Shown: piece by piece, positions 32,760-43,360 of the stretch | Layout of the letters: every line of letters begins with the position of its first letter | Position numbering within the stretch: position 1 is the stretch's first letter | NCBI GenBank assembly: GCA_033725935.1 | Contig: MU867117.1 | Coordinates: 158,362 to 222,361, forward strand | Length of the DNA stretch: 64,000 bases | Source of the DNA: Cladorrhinum sp. PSN259 | Lineage: Eukaryota; Ascomycota; Sordariomycetes; Sordariales; Podosporaceae | Reading direction: 5' to 3' | Position numbers and translations under genes: made by a program | Notes under the pieces: generated by a model | The model's database searches: none | What the model was told of the DNA's origin: nothing | The model's input: only the letters and a program-made list of their open reading frames with translations

Positions 32760-32895
32760 TGAGATTTCATTTGTTATGGCACGGGATATATCCCAGCAAG
32801 GACGAAAGGGGGGACTTTACAATGTCACCGATATTTCATTTGTTACGGCACGAGATATACCCCAGGAAGGACGAAAAGGGGAACTTACAATATGG
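32760..32895 (+). repeat. Two-copy 69-bp direct repeat
   Basis: TTTCATTTGTTATGGCACGG...CAAGGACGAAAGGGGG...CTTTACAAT at 32764-32823 is repeated as TTTCATTTGTTACGGCACGA...GAAGGACGAAAAGGGG...CTTACAAT at 32833-32891. It lies 3' of the disordered-protein gene; no coding role. Confidence 0.7.
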
Positions 32896-32899
32896 CCTA

Positions 32900-33736
32900 G
32901 GAGGAAGAAAGAAGGCAAGGAACGATTGCCAAAGGGTTGCAATGACATACAACTGGCTGGAACAGCATACTAGACTTCGGATTAGATGATAAAAGGGATC
33001 TCTTATTTCTTTTGGTCCACATGTACTGTTAAGACCGAGGGAGGACGCACGACATTTCAAGACATTAGACGGTGCATGGGATTGGCACGATCTTTAATGG
33101 GGAGTTTCGCCTTCGGGGAACTCGGAGCCGCCGAATATACAAAATAACAGACGAATACAATCTTTTTGGGATCTTCCAGGTTCAGTTACATCATATGCAA
33201 CTACAATGTTACACCCAATCGACAAACTCCTCCCGCCAAGACAAGAACCGTTGATCACACCGTTGGATTTATCTTTAAACATGGAGATATTATTCCCGTC
33301 CGGTATTCATATAACTACAAAGAGTGGGGGGATGGTATGGTAACGTGGGGTTGTTGATGGAGAAATATTTCCTCACATGTGCATTTCAGGCTGATGGAGA
33401 GAATATTTCCGCCAGCCAGAGGCAGCACGCATGGACTGGGATATGAACAATACCGGGAGATCAACGGCACGAGAACTCTGTTAATGTCGTACCTTGCAAT
33501 TTAGTCGCCAGATGCGAACGATGTTATCCCGCTCCAATGATATCAGGCATAGCTTTTTGCTGATTTCCCCAGTGTCCTGGTTACTGGTGCCGGAGTGAAT
33601 TATTCCGGGGGTCATCATCTCATAACGATTCTCATAATAAACATCAAAAGGCTCCCCTTCCTTTGCACCTCACATACCTGACGATCAAACAGTCATTCAT
33701 CTAACGGGCAAAACTTTCACTGAAAATTTGCCCAAG
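32900..33736. other. Intergenic region upstream of the GH2 gene
   Basis: No gene supported. Direct duplicates (ATGGAGATATTATTCCCG; ATGGAGAGAATATTTCCG) occur at 33281-33410. Confidence 0.35.
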
Positions 33737-36355
33737 ATGGCTTCCCAACCGGGCATAATCGCGCCCCTTTTTCGGCAGACGCTCTCCATCTCTCTCCTCA
33801 TCCTCACCCTCCTCCAACTAATACCCCTAACGTCGGCCCAGGGGCTGCAGCGCTCCCGCGAATCCCTGAACCCCTCCTGGCGATTCCAGCGCTTCACCTC
33901 CAACCCCGATTCTCTGAGCTACGCCCAGCTGAAACCGTTCCTCCTCCCCACGGCGTCAAACTTTGTGTCTAACCCTTCACAACGCGCCTCTCGGCCTTCG
34001 TCGAAGCCGCCAAACTCTACCTACGCAGAAGCGGGATTCAACGACGCGTCATGGCCTCTGGTAAACTTACCCCACGACTGGGCCATTTCGGGCCCGTTTT
34101 ACGTTGGCAGCAACACGCCCGTGGGCGGCGGGATGGGCCGGTTGCCTTCGCAGGGCGTGGGGTGGTACAGGCGCCGGATCAGCGTCAGTCAGCAGGATTT
34201 GGACACAAAAGCAGTCTACCTGGAAGTGGACGGGGCCATGTCGTACGCGAGCGTGTGGGTAAACGGTGTTTTGGTCGGGGGCTGGCCATACGGGTACGCG
34301 AGCTGGCGAGTCGAGATAACGCCCTACTTGAAGGCGGGAGAGGACAACCAGCTGGGTATCAGACTCGACCAAGCCCTGGACAGCAGTCGCTGGTACCCCG
34401 GCGCGGGGATATACCGGAACGTGTGGCTGGTCAAAGCCGCCAAGACGCATGTCGCGCAGTGGGGGACCTACGTCGTTACGGACTCGAAGGGAAAGGTGGA
34501 CCTGAAAGTTGATGTGGAGAATGCCGGAAAGCAAAAGGAGGAGGTCGTCGTGGTGACGGAGGTTTATGAGCTTGATGGGGGCTCAACTAGAGGTAAAAAA
34601 GTTGGAGAGATTGGCAAAGCCGCAGTCAGCGTCGGACCCGGGGAAATCAAGAGCGTCAATGGGAGCTTGACGGTCAGCAACCCAAAGCTGTGGGGGCCGA
34701 GACCTGGCCAGGAACCGAATCTGCACTTGGCCGTTACGAGGGTGCTCAACTCGAAGGGCGAGGAAGTTGACTCGTACGAGACGAGATTCGGGATCAGGTC
34801 GGTTACTTATGCCGGAGACGGAGTGAGGGTGAACGGGCAGAGGGTTTACCTGCAGGGTGTCTGTCAGCATCACGACCTGGGCAGTCTGGGTTCGGCGTTC
34901 AATGTCAGGGCCGCTGAGCGACAGCTTGAGATGCTGCAGGATATGGGCTCAACCGCTATCAGGACTTCGCATAACCCTCCCGCACCGGAGCTGTTGGATC
35001 TGGCCGACAGAATGGGGTTTCTGGTGTTGGATGAGATTTTCGACACCTGGGGAAGCCATAAAGTGAAGAATGATTTCCAGACGATTTTTGCCGAGTGGTC
35101 TGAGCCGGATCTGAGGGCTTTCATCAGACGCGACAGGAATCACCCTTCAGTTTGGGCTTGGAGTTTTGGTAATGAAGTGGCGGAGCAGACGAGCAGTAAC
35201 GGTGCGGCCACGGCTACCAGGTTGAGGGATATCGTCCACCAGGAGGATCCAACAAGATATACTGCGGTGGGCATGAATAATGCCGGGCCGAACACTTCTT
35301 TTGTGGGGATTGTTGATATGATTGGGTTGAATTATCAAGGCGAAGGGAAAGGAAATGGCGGACCGACTTTTGAGAACTTCAGGGGCAAGTATCCAAACAA
35401 GCTCATTTTCTCTTCCGAGAGTTCTTCGGTTGTTAGCTCTCGCGGCACCTATCTGTTCCCGGTCACTCCCAACAACAACGAGATCGTCAAGGCCTCTGGG
35501 ACAGGCACTGACCCCAAGACTAAACAAGTCAGTTCTTACGAGCTTTATGCTGTCGAGTGGGGCGCTTCGCCCGATAAGGTGTTTGCTGCGCAGGATCGAT
35601 ATCCCTATGTTGCTGGAGAGTTTGTCTGGACGGGATGGGATTACATTGGAGAGCCGACCCCCTTTGACTCATCAAGGAGCAGTTACTTTGGCATCATCGA
35701 TCTCGCCGGGTTCCCCAAGGATAGATTCTACCTCTATCAAGCGAGATGGAACCCCAATGTCAAGATGGCGCACATCCTCCCTCACTGGAACTGGCCTGAC
35801 CGTGTTGGACAGGTCACTCCGGTACATGTATTCTCCTCCGGCGACGAGGCAGAACTCTTCGTGAATGGCAAGTCGCAGGGCAGGATCAAGAAGGCGCAGT
35901 ACACTTATCGCTTCCGATGGGATAAAGTCACTTACCAGCCAGGAGACGTCAAGGTTGTGACTTACAAGGAAGGCAAGGAATGGGCGACGGCCTCCATCAA
36001 GACTACGGGGAATGCTACGGCACTGAGGTTGTCATCTTACAAGGACAGGACCACAATCAAGGCTGACGGCAATGACCTCTCGTTCTTGAGCGTTGCCGTT
36101 GTTGATGATAAGGGCGATGTGGTGCCGACTGCTGAGCCAAAGGTGACATTTTCCATCAAGGGCCCCGGGGAGATCGTATCAACAGATAATGGTGACCCCA
36201 CAGACTTTGTGGCGTTCCCTTCCAAGGAGAGGAATGCGTTTAGGGGTTTGGCGTTGGCGATTGTCAAGGCTAGGGCGGGAGGGTCTGGGCCAATTACCGT
36301 GTCGGCGAGTGCTCCTGGAGTGAAGGGAGTTGAGTTTGTGTTGAATGTTGAGTAA
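33737..36355 (+). CDS. Secreted glycoside hydrolase family 2 enzyme (beta-galactosidase-like)
   Basis: Single exon, 872 residues from ATG 33737; the frame extends three codons upstream only to a TTG. Residues 1-35 are a signal peptide ending LIPLTSAQ. The sugar-binding jelly roll follows (LPHDWAISGPFYVGSNTPVG; V-D-G-A-M-S-Y-A-S-V-W-V-N-G), then the immunoglobulin-like domain, then the TIM barrel (GVCQHHDLGSLGSAFNVRAA; TSHNPPAPELLDLADRMGFL). The acid/base Glu is in WSFGNEV (about 480) and the nucleophile Glu in LIFSSESSS (about 561). A C-terminal DUF4982-type region (VHVFSSGDEAELFVNGKSQG) and a final Ig-like domain complete the usual fungal GH2 layout. Expected to remove terminal beta-linked sugars, probably galactose, outside the cell; exact specificity cannot be read from sequence. 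Confidence 0.9.
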   Translation: MASQPGIIAPLFRQTLSISLLILTLLQLIPLTSAQGLQRSRESLNPSWRFQRFTSNPDSLSYAQLKPFLLPTASNFVSNPSQRASRPSSKPPNSTYAEAGFNDASWPLVNLPHDWAISGPFYVGSNTPVGGGMGRLPSQGVGWYRRRISVSQQDLDTKAVYLEVDGAMSYASVWVNGVLVGGWPYGYASWRVEITPYLKAGEDNQLGIRLDQALDSSRWYPGAGIYRNVWLVKAAKTHVAQWGTYVVTDSKGKVDLKVDVENAGKQKEEVVVVTEVYELDGGSTRGKKVGEIGKAAVSVGPGEIKSVNGSLTVSNPKLWGPRPGQEPNLHLAVTRVLNSKGEEVDSYETRFGIRSVTYAGDGVRVNGQRVYLQGVCQHHDLGSLGSAFNVRAAERQLEMLQDMGSTAIRTSHNPPAPELLDLADRMGFLVLDEIFDTWGSHKVKNDFQTIFAEWSEPDLRAFIRRDRNHPSVWAWSFGNEVAEQTSSNGAATATRLRDIVHQEDPTRYTAVGMNNAGPNTSFVGIVDMIGLNYQGEGKGNGGPTFENFRGKYPNKLIFSSESSSVVSSRGTYLFPVTPNNNEIVKASGTGTDPKTKQVSSYELYAVEWGASPDKVFAAQDRYPYVAGEFVWTGWDYIGEPTPFDSSRSSYFGIIDLAGFPKDRFYLYQARWNPNVKMAHILPHWNWPDRVGQVTPVHVFSSGDEAELFVNGKSQGRIKKAQYTYRFRWDKVTYQPGDVKVVTYKEGKEWATASIKTTGNATALRLSSYKDRTTIKADGNDLSFLSVAVVDDKGDVVPTAEPKVTFSIKGPGEIVSTDNGDPTDFVAFPSKERNAFRGLALAIVKARAGGSGPITVSASAPGVKGVEFVLNVE

Positions 36356-36524
36356 CTAGGAGGTATATATACAAAGCAGAGAAACTCGGGGCAATTTCAA
36401 CCACGTCTAATATCTTATTCCATCACCACTGACTGAATACAAGATTTGGAGGGTCACGAGATGGCTGGGTAGGGGAGACAAGAAATGAGATGACTGTCAC
36501 AGTAGGTTAGTCTCCCGACCTCAT

Positions 36525-36617
36525 ATCACCAAGAGCATCCCTGATAAAGCTCGGGATTCTGTTTGAGACCGGTCGCGGGACAAAGGTCGGCAATCTTCTA
36601 AGCCCAGGGGGCGGGGG

Positions 36618-36650
<33 letters not shown>

Positions 36651-36872
36651 CGGGGGGGGGGGGGGGGGGGGGCGTNNNNNNNNNNGTTTTTTTCCCAAAG
36701 ACTTATCACAAACATCATCCGGTATATAGCTGGGTTTTATGTTTGACACGGGGCGGGGTAAAACTGGCGCCAATATTCTACCCCCCCCCCCCCCCCCCCC
36801 CCCCCCCGGGACCGGTCTCAAAAAGAATACCGAGCGTTACCAGGGATGCTCTTGGTGATAGAAGGTGAAAAA
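36525..36872. repeat. Direct/inverted repeat cluster with homopolymer tracts and an assembly gap
   Basis: Three diverged copies of an approximately 75-bp unit. Copy 1 (36525-36600, +) reads ACCAAGAGCATCCCTGATAA...TGTTTGAGACCGG...CAATCTTCTA and runs into about 60 G. Copy 2 (36705-36780, +) ends CAATATTCTA and runs into about 27 C. Copy 3 (36807-36865) is inverted: its reverse complement reads ACCAAGAGCATCCCTGGTAA...TTTTTGAGACCGGTCCCGGG. A run of nine N sits at 36676-36684 between G tract and copy 2, so the assembly is uncertain here. Confidence 0.8.
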
Positions 36873-36984
36873 ACCAACCTACCGGGACAGCCATGACACC
36901 CTTGCCGGGTCCCCTAGCCCCGCCAGTCTCGCCCCTCACCCCCCTACACACTCTTCTCTGCCCTTCCTACTCCTGTTACTCTTC

Positions 36985-37738
36985 TCACATGAGCTCCTGC
37001 CTCTTCCCCGTCTCTCTCACAGTCCACTCCATATAACGCTCCCCGTTTCCGCCATCAAGAATCTTGCTGGAGACGACATGGTAGCCTGTGAAGATGACGT
37101 TAAGCTCCTGTGGAGACACTGGATATTAGTACCCACGATGTGGAATTGGCAGAATGCGTGATGTAAACTTACAAAGTCGTTGAGCCGCTTGGGAGGTTTG
37201 AGAGGTACAGCTTGCTTGAAGCCTCATCGGCCTCAAAGCTGCGACCGTTTGCCTCGTATGTGTTTTAGTCATCTCGGGAGGAGAGAAACCAGTACCTGGC
37301 AGGAGAAGGGAGGCTCTGAGCCAGGATTTTTGGATAATGTTTCAGTTTTGATGAGGCTGACGGCAGGATAAAACATGCTGGCGGTAATAGTGTAGAAGTT
37401 AAATGGTTTGTTTGTGTTGTCGAGATGATCGCCGCCATGCGAAGATAAAAGCGCCGTGTTGATGATGACGAGGAATGCCACGAAATTATGGGCATCTCGG
37501 AGAAAATGAGTCCTTGTAGGATCTGGTGATGTGATCGGTGTCAGTTGAGGTCACGATGGATGAGTATTGCAGGATGGTGAGTGTACCCACGTCGCTCAAC
37601 GAGCACCGAAATGGAGATCATGGTCCTTTCGCGCGACGACGACAGAGGCACCTAGATAATGTTAGCACTGGCGAGAGGTTAGATAATATGAGATAATGCA
37701 CCGTGCAGGAGATGAGACGGAAGCAAAAGACCCATCAT
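36985..37738 (-). CDS. Small five-exon gene, unknown function
   Basis: Exons 37738-37702, 37651-37607, 37522-37296, 37214-37173 and 37107-36985 keep one frame through four introns (49-84 nt) and give 157 residues. It starts MMGLLLPSHLLHGASVVVAR and continues FLRDAHNFVAFLVIINTALL, GGDHLDNTNKPFNFYTITAS, M-F-Y-P-A-V-S-L-I-K-T-E, then QAVPLKPPKRLNDFELNVIF, TGYHVVSSKILDGGNGERYM and E-W-T-V-R-E-T-G. The hydrophobic stretch V-A-F-L-V-I-I-N-T-A-L-L may be a core strand or membrane helix. The acceptor of exon 4 is the weakest call: two other AGs lie just upstream. Family not recognised; it could be an NTF2-like or cupin-like small fold. Confidence 0.5.
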
Positions 37739-38425
37739 GAAGGTGATCTTATCGCCAGCCTTCGCGACTCAAGGCTGCGATCGCCGGCGGAGAAGCGCGC
37801 CGTTGTCGATGTTTGCGATGCAGAATAAAAGAAATAGCGTATTAGATTGAACTGTTTTTGACAATGGTTGCTTGTATGATTGCAGAAGCTGTGAAGCTTG
37901 AGGTTGCTCGAGGTGGAGGATTTTGGGACTCTGTGGGATGAAAAGAAAAAATCGACGATGGATTGACCAGAAATATTAGGATTTATTTTGGTGGGCAGAA
38001 GCCTCCGGAACTTGGTTCGCTTTTCCATTTGTTTTGCGGCCCAGGCAGGTTCTTGATTACTGCTCTAACCGCCTGGAAATACAATGTGTCGTTAGGGGGT
38101 CTGCGAGGTCTTTAGTGGTATTGGCCTCCTGTCATAGGGCACATATGGAGGGCCCTTTGCTCTGGATCGTCAAATTCAAACCCAAGCGCAGTGCTCAAAC
38201 TACGGTGAAATAGCATGATACCTACCTACTAACTCATCATCTTCCTGTATCCTCAGCTGGAGGTGTCTGCCTATTCAGGCAAACAGCCCGCGCTGTTCAC
38301 CCCCTGCATGCCAATGTGGCTGTGCCAGCTATGATCATTGCGCCGCCTTCGTGAATAATAAAAGCTGAATCCCTTCCATTCTCATTTCATCTCACCTCTT
38401 CTTCCTCATCTCATAATCATGCACG
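37739..38425. other. Intergenic region
   Basis: Upstream of two divergent genes. Contains A/T-rich promoter-like sequence and TAATAAAAG at about 38354, a TATA-like site 70 nt before the HD-domain gene. No gene supported. Confidence 0.4.
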
Positions 38426-39043
38426 ATGTCCCTCCTCTCACCCGCCACAATCTCCCACCTACAAACACTCTACTCCCACGCATCACGGCACTACCACTCA
38501 CTCTCACACATCAGCACCCTCCTCACTCTACTTACCACCCACCGATCCCAATTTTGCGACCCCGAAGCCGTAGAAGCAGCAATTTGGTTCCATGATGCGA
38601 TTTACGATGCACGCGCCGCACCACCTTCAAACGAGCTCGCGAGTGCCGAGCTGGCAGTTACTCACCTCCGCGACTCGGTGAATCCTGAGCGGTTACATTA
38701 CATCAAGAAAATGATTGAAGGCACGGCGACACATACGGTCCCTGAGTGCGAGGACGAGGCAGCAGTGAGAGATGCGGAGTTGTTTTTGGACATGGATTTG
38801 AGCATTCTGGGAGCGGATAGAGAAGAGTTCGATCACTACGAACAGGGTGTGAGGAAGGAATATGGTCATGTGAGTGAGGAGGATTGGAAGGCTGGAAGGG
38901 CAAAGGTTCTAAAAGGATTCTTGGAGAGGAAGTGGATATTTCATTCCGAGACCTTTAGGGTGTTACTTGAGGAGAAGGCAAGAGTAAATTTGAGGAGGTC
39001 GATTGAGAGGTTGGAGGGTACGCTGAGTGGTGAGGTGAATTGA
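38426..39043 (+). CDS. HD-type predicted metal-dependent hydrolase
   Basis: Single exon, 205 residues. R-H-Y-H-S-L-S-H-I (His22, 24, 28), A-I-W-F-H-D-A-I-Y-D (His56-Asp57) and F-L-D-M-D-L-S-I-L-G (Asp122, Asp124) are the ligand motifs of the COG4339 HD-like family, known in bacteria and fungi. Helices between them (NELASAELAVTHLRDSVNPE) and the E-F-D-H-Y-E-Q-G-V-R-K-E-Y segment also match that family. No signal peptide; cytosolic. Substrate unknown (phosphohydrolase type expected). An out-of-frame ATG overlaps 6 nt upstream in the leader. Confidence 0.85.
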   Translation: MSLLSPATISHLQTLYSHASRHYHSLSHISTLLTLLTTHRSQFCDPEAVEAAIWFHDAIYDARAAPPSNELASAELAVTHLRDSVNPERLHYIKKMIEGTATHTVPECEDEAAVRDAELFLDMDLSILGADREEFDHYEQGVRKEYGHVSEEDWKAGRAKVLKGFLERKWIFHSETFRVLLEEKARVNLRRSIERLEGTLSGEVN

Positions 39044-39392
39044 GGCACACGATGTAAGATGAGCCACAAGGTGAAGGTTATGGTCAGCGTTAGGGTGAGT
39101 TGCAGTGTGAGAGGCAGAGTGAGGGGCATTGAAGGTGAGAAGAGGGCGGGGTATGAAAAGCAAACTATTGATGCATGTTCCGAGGCTCGGACACGGTTGC
39201 GTTACACGACATCACATCTCGGCAGATCGAAAGCTTTCCGTGTCTTAGCTTTACCATAGTAGACAGAGAGAACATGCGTGAGGAGTAGATAGGTAAAATG
39301 TGGGACATTCCTACGTTGAGGGGTATCATAAACCGCACATCTCAAATTGCCCTCGTTTTGCATGTTTATGCAGCATTCACTCCGCCATCAAA

Positions 39393-40979
39393 ATGACCAC
39401 TGTCCTCCAATTCACTCTTGCTGGAGCGGGGCTGTTGCTAGCATACCTCTTGGTTGCCCAGGTAGCTGCTTTCCGCCGTCTGCAGCACATTCCAGGCCCC
39501 GCATGGGCAGGACGAACCTCCCTCTGGCTGATCCGCCGTCAGCTTTCAGGCCAACTCCACCGAGACCTTTCTGAACTCTCCAAGAAATACGGCCCCATCT
39601 ATCGAATTGCACCAAACTGGGTTGTAATCAGCGACCCCTTCGAAGTTCGTCGAGTATATCAAGCACGCGGGCCATGGTATCGAGGGAGATGGTACGAGAT
39701 GTTTCGCTTCGACCAGCCAGCCGAGACCGTCTTGTCCCTCCGTGACAACGCGTCCCACAGCGATTCACGATCCAGACTTGGTCCAGGCTACTCTGGCAAA
39801 GATGTTGATAACCTCCACTCGGTGGTTGATCACCGCATCGCCGACTTTGTGTCTCTCATCGAGCGCAAGTATCTCTCGACGAAAGACGAGTTTCGCCCAA
39901 TGGATCTCGCTGAGAAAGCTCAGTTCATGACGCTCGATGTCATCTCTGATCTGGCGATCGGCAAGTGCTTCGAGTGCCTCAACAACGACCAAGACACCTA
40001 CGGACAGATCGCCTTCGTCACCGGCTCGCTCCCCCTCGTGGTCGCCATGTCCATCGTCCCTTCGAGCCTCGCACTACTCCAAAACCCGATCGCGCGCGCT
40101 CTGCTACCCAAAGAAAAACTCGAAGGTATCGGCCGAATGATGGCGCTCGCTCAGCAAAATGCAAGAAAGAGATACGGGCCAAACAAGGTTGAGGCGCGAG
40201 ATATGCTGGGATCATTTGTCAATCATGGACTCTCATACACAAATGCTTGGATGGAGGCGTTTGTGCAGATTGGGGCTGGATCGGATACCACGTCAACAGC
40301 TATAAGGATGACGCTTTTCTACTTGATGAGCAATCCGGAAAGCTACCAGAAGCTTCAAGCAGAGATAGACGCAGCGGTCAGGGATGGACGCGTCTCTTCA
40401 CCCGTGGAGGAGGGAGAGGCCAAGCGACTTCGTTATTTACAAGCCGTCATAAAGGAGGGGTTGAGAATATGGCCACCTGTCGCTGGATTGATGCCCAAGA
40501 TCTCTGATACGGAGCAGACGGTCTGTGGAATGAAGGTCCCGCCGGGGACCAATGTCTGTTGGGGGGCGTTCTCAGTTCTGAGAAACAAGAAGGTGTTTGG
40601 CGTTGATGCCGAGACCTTTCGCCCTGATCGGTGGTTGGAAGAGAAGGATACGGAGAGGTTGAGGGTCATGGAGCAAGTTCAGGGGCTTTGTTTTGGCACC
40701 ACGAGTCGGTGGGAATGCCTTGGAAAGGCCATTGCCCAGCTTGAGCTGAACAAGGTGTTTGTTGAGGTGAGTCTACTCTTTTCAACTCTTGTGCTAATTA
40801 TTTGAAAAAGAAAGAAAGAAAGAAACTAAAGCTAACTTGGGATCGTTGCTGTACAGCTCCTTAGGCGATTCGACTTCTCGCTAGTCAACCCCGACCGTCC
40901 ATTTTCCAGTTATGATGCTTCCCTCTCTATTCAGCGCGATATGTGGGCTAGGGTGCAAAGAAAGAGGGAGACGCTGTGA
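39393..40979 (+). CDS. Cytochrome P450 monooxygenase (pisatin demethylase-like group)
   Basis: Exons 39393-40766 and 40857-40979 (90-nt intron, GTGAGT, branch GCTAAC) give 498 residues. An N-terminal membrane helix (TLAGAGLLLAYLLVAQVAAF) is followed by the hinge L-Q-H-I-P-G-P-A. The I-helix oxygen-binding motif is G-A-G-S-D-T-T at about 294, the E-x-x-R is K-E-G-L-R at about 355, and the heme loop is F-G-T-T-S-R-W-E-C-L-G-K with ligand Cys442. The two residues between Arg and Cys and the C-L-G-K ending are typical of the CYP57/pisatin-demethylase-like fungal P450s. Expected at the ER membrane with NADPH-P450 reductase. It ends 26 bp from the converging MFS transporter gene, suggesting joint work on a small molecule. 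Confidence 0.9.
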
Positions 40980-41005
40980 CATAGCGTAGTTCTACAGATG
41001 TCAGG

Positions 41006-42658
41006 TCAATCTGTTGTGTCATCTTTCTGCCATTTGAGACCCAACTCGCCGCTCTCTTCGATGCAGGCGGGTTCGCCAGCTGTGTCGCGAAGACACACGT
41101 GAATGATGACGAGCAAAATCGCAGCCAGGCCCAGAGTAGCAGCGATCACCCCGAAGCCCATAAGATATTTGGGAGCATCGCCTGTCGGGAAGAGATATGC
41201 CCCGTACACATTTCCGAAATTGCCCACGCACGGAGGAATCGCCACAGCAATTGCACGGACCTCTGGCCTCATGTCTCGAAAGACGGTAACAGAGAAGCCA
41301 ATGCTGAGTGCAACCGACGACCAGCATCCCGCGCCCATGAAGATGATCAGAACGTACCGAGCCATGTTGCCGTAAACTGCGCACACAGTTATCGTCATGA
41401 CCGTTGCGAGTGTCAACCACCCGGCCAGTATGAGGGCGCGCTGTGCTGGGAATCGATCACCCACAATGCCGGTCGTGAGGGCACAAACAAATGCCACACC
41501 CCAGATGGGGACCGTCATGTACTGTGCCGTGACGCGGTCCGCGTATCCGAGCCCTCGAACCAATGTCGGATAAAAGTAGGGCATAACCGACGAGGGACCG
41601 ATCAACTGCCAAGCACTCCCGTTAGTCATTGTTTATGGTAATCTCGAATGAAAGGAGACGGTATATCATACCCCGAGCATCCCAGTCATTGCCCACGTCC
41701 TCCAATCCTTCAAGGCCAATTTGATCGACTCTACCTTGCCCAAAGGTGGCCCTCCACTCTCCAGCTGTGTTTTTGTACCGGCGAGTTTCAGGCGAGCATT
41801 AGCAATCTCCTTCTCCCTGACCGTGAATCTGCGGCACGTCGAGGGAAAGTCGGGAAGGATAAATGAAGCGAAGATGGCCGAGCCGATAGTGACGACCCCC
41901 TCGATGATGAACAACCAACGCCAACCCCTAATTCCGTGAGCGCCTTCCAGATCTCTCGTCACAGTTCCGGCAACGATCCCGCCGAATGCCCCACCGACTA
42001 GAGCCGCTGAAAAGACGACGGCGCCTCTCTTGCCTTGTTCCTTTGGGATGTACCAGCATGAGAGGAGAAAGTAGAGGCCGGGCGTGAAACCAGCTTCAGC
42101 TATGCCGGTCAAGATGCGCAAAACGAGAAGTTGAGGGTACGTCTTGACGGCCGCCATGGAGCATGTGCAGATTCCCCAAGCCATCATGAGGCAGGGGAGG
42201 TAGATGGAGGGTCGAAGCCTTGCGACCAACAGGTTGGACGGTGGGCCGAAGATGAGGTATCCGACTGTCATACGTTAGCACCCATGTTTGGAGTCTGCAG
42301 GCGGCAGGGAGGCTTGACCGCTTACTGTAGAAGACTATGATGGACAAGCTATAGTTGGAGGAGGACAGGTTGAGGTCGTCAGCCATTCCGGCGATCCTGG
42401 CGCTACCGATGCTGTTCCGAAGGTGTCAGTTGTCTCGGTTCTACCTTCCTATGAACAATATGGGGGTAAAACTAACTTGGACCTGTCCATCCAGGCCAGC
42501 AAGAACATGAGCCATGCTGTGGGAAGCAGGTGGCGGTCTATCTTCCAGACGAGCTTGCTCTCCTCTTCCGGAGTCCATGATTGTTGGTCAGAGGTCCCTT
42601 TCTGCCCTTCGTCTTGTGCTACCGAGGCCGAGGATGCTGTTGCTGATGTGGTCCCCAT
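41006..42658 (-). CDS. MFS transporter, Dal5/allantoate permease (anion:cation symporter) type
   Basis: Exons 42658-42477, 42411-42326, 42264-41672 and 41605-41006 join in phase to 486 residues. Entry to TM1 is WKIDRHLLPTAWLMFLLAWM followed by D-R-S-N-I-G-S-A-R-I-A-G-M, the hallmark of the ACS/Dal5 family. Later come VGYLIFGPPSNLL (with ILE at the splice), LVLRILTGIAEAGFTPGLYF and WYIPKEQGKRGAVVF. About 12 membrane helices with a cytosolic loop carrying RFTVREKEIANARLKLAGTK. Plasma-membrane uptake or export of an organic anion is expected. Tail-to-tail with the P450 gene (26 bp), so it may import the substrate or export the product of that enzyme. Confidence 0.9.
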
Positions 42659-43360
42659 TTTTTTTTCGTATCAGATGCAGGTTGTGATGAAAGCATGATG
42701 GAACTCGAAGAGGGCCACGGGGATGGTAAAAGTACACGATAACTTGAGATTGTAAATTCCAATATCCGTCCTTATGTCCTATATCCACCCTATATCGCAC
42801 ACCATGACAGGTCTCGGGCATGCTCACCGAGCGGCGGATAGAACACTACGGCATTGCCAAGAGACTTTCGGGGACCGAACTGACTAAATGGACGTGGTTA
42901 TTCCAGTTAGTTGGACGGGGTCGCTAGCCGTATCTGGAAAATGTGGCTGTCATCTGGGCTGAGCGCCACAACTGTTCTAGGTAATGTATACCTGCTTAGG
43001 TAGTCTTTAGACCACTATTAGCACACTTCGATGGAGGTAATGGAGGAACAGCGGTGATTGCGTCCCTTAAAACCGACTGACAATTTCTCTGAAGATTCCG
43101 AAATGGGAAAGAAGAAAACAAAGCCCCCTATTTTGATCCCATAACCAATTCAACGGAGTTGTTGTTAACGCTTGGACCGCGCAAAGGAGCAATATGATTG
43201 GTCAAGACTCAAGAGCTTGGCGCCCAGTTGGCAAAACGTTTCACCCTTTGCAGATGAAACATGAAACATGGACAACAACAACAACAACCATGAGATTTCC
43301 GGGTCATGCTCATTATCGATCTTTTTTCTTCTCCAACTTGGAGAAAGCAAAGACATCAGC
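42659..43360. other. Divergent promoter region
   Basis: Between the MFS transporter and the SET gene. Contains an (AAC)n stretch at 43270-43288 that would encode N-N-N-N-N if the upstream ATG at 43268 were used. No other gene supported. Confidence 0.4.

Noticed and set aside
36507..36821. Proline/glycine-run open frames on the minus strand
   Set aside because: They are produced by the G/C homopolymers and run through unknown bases.
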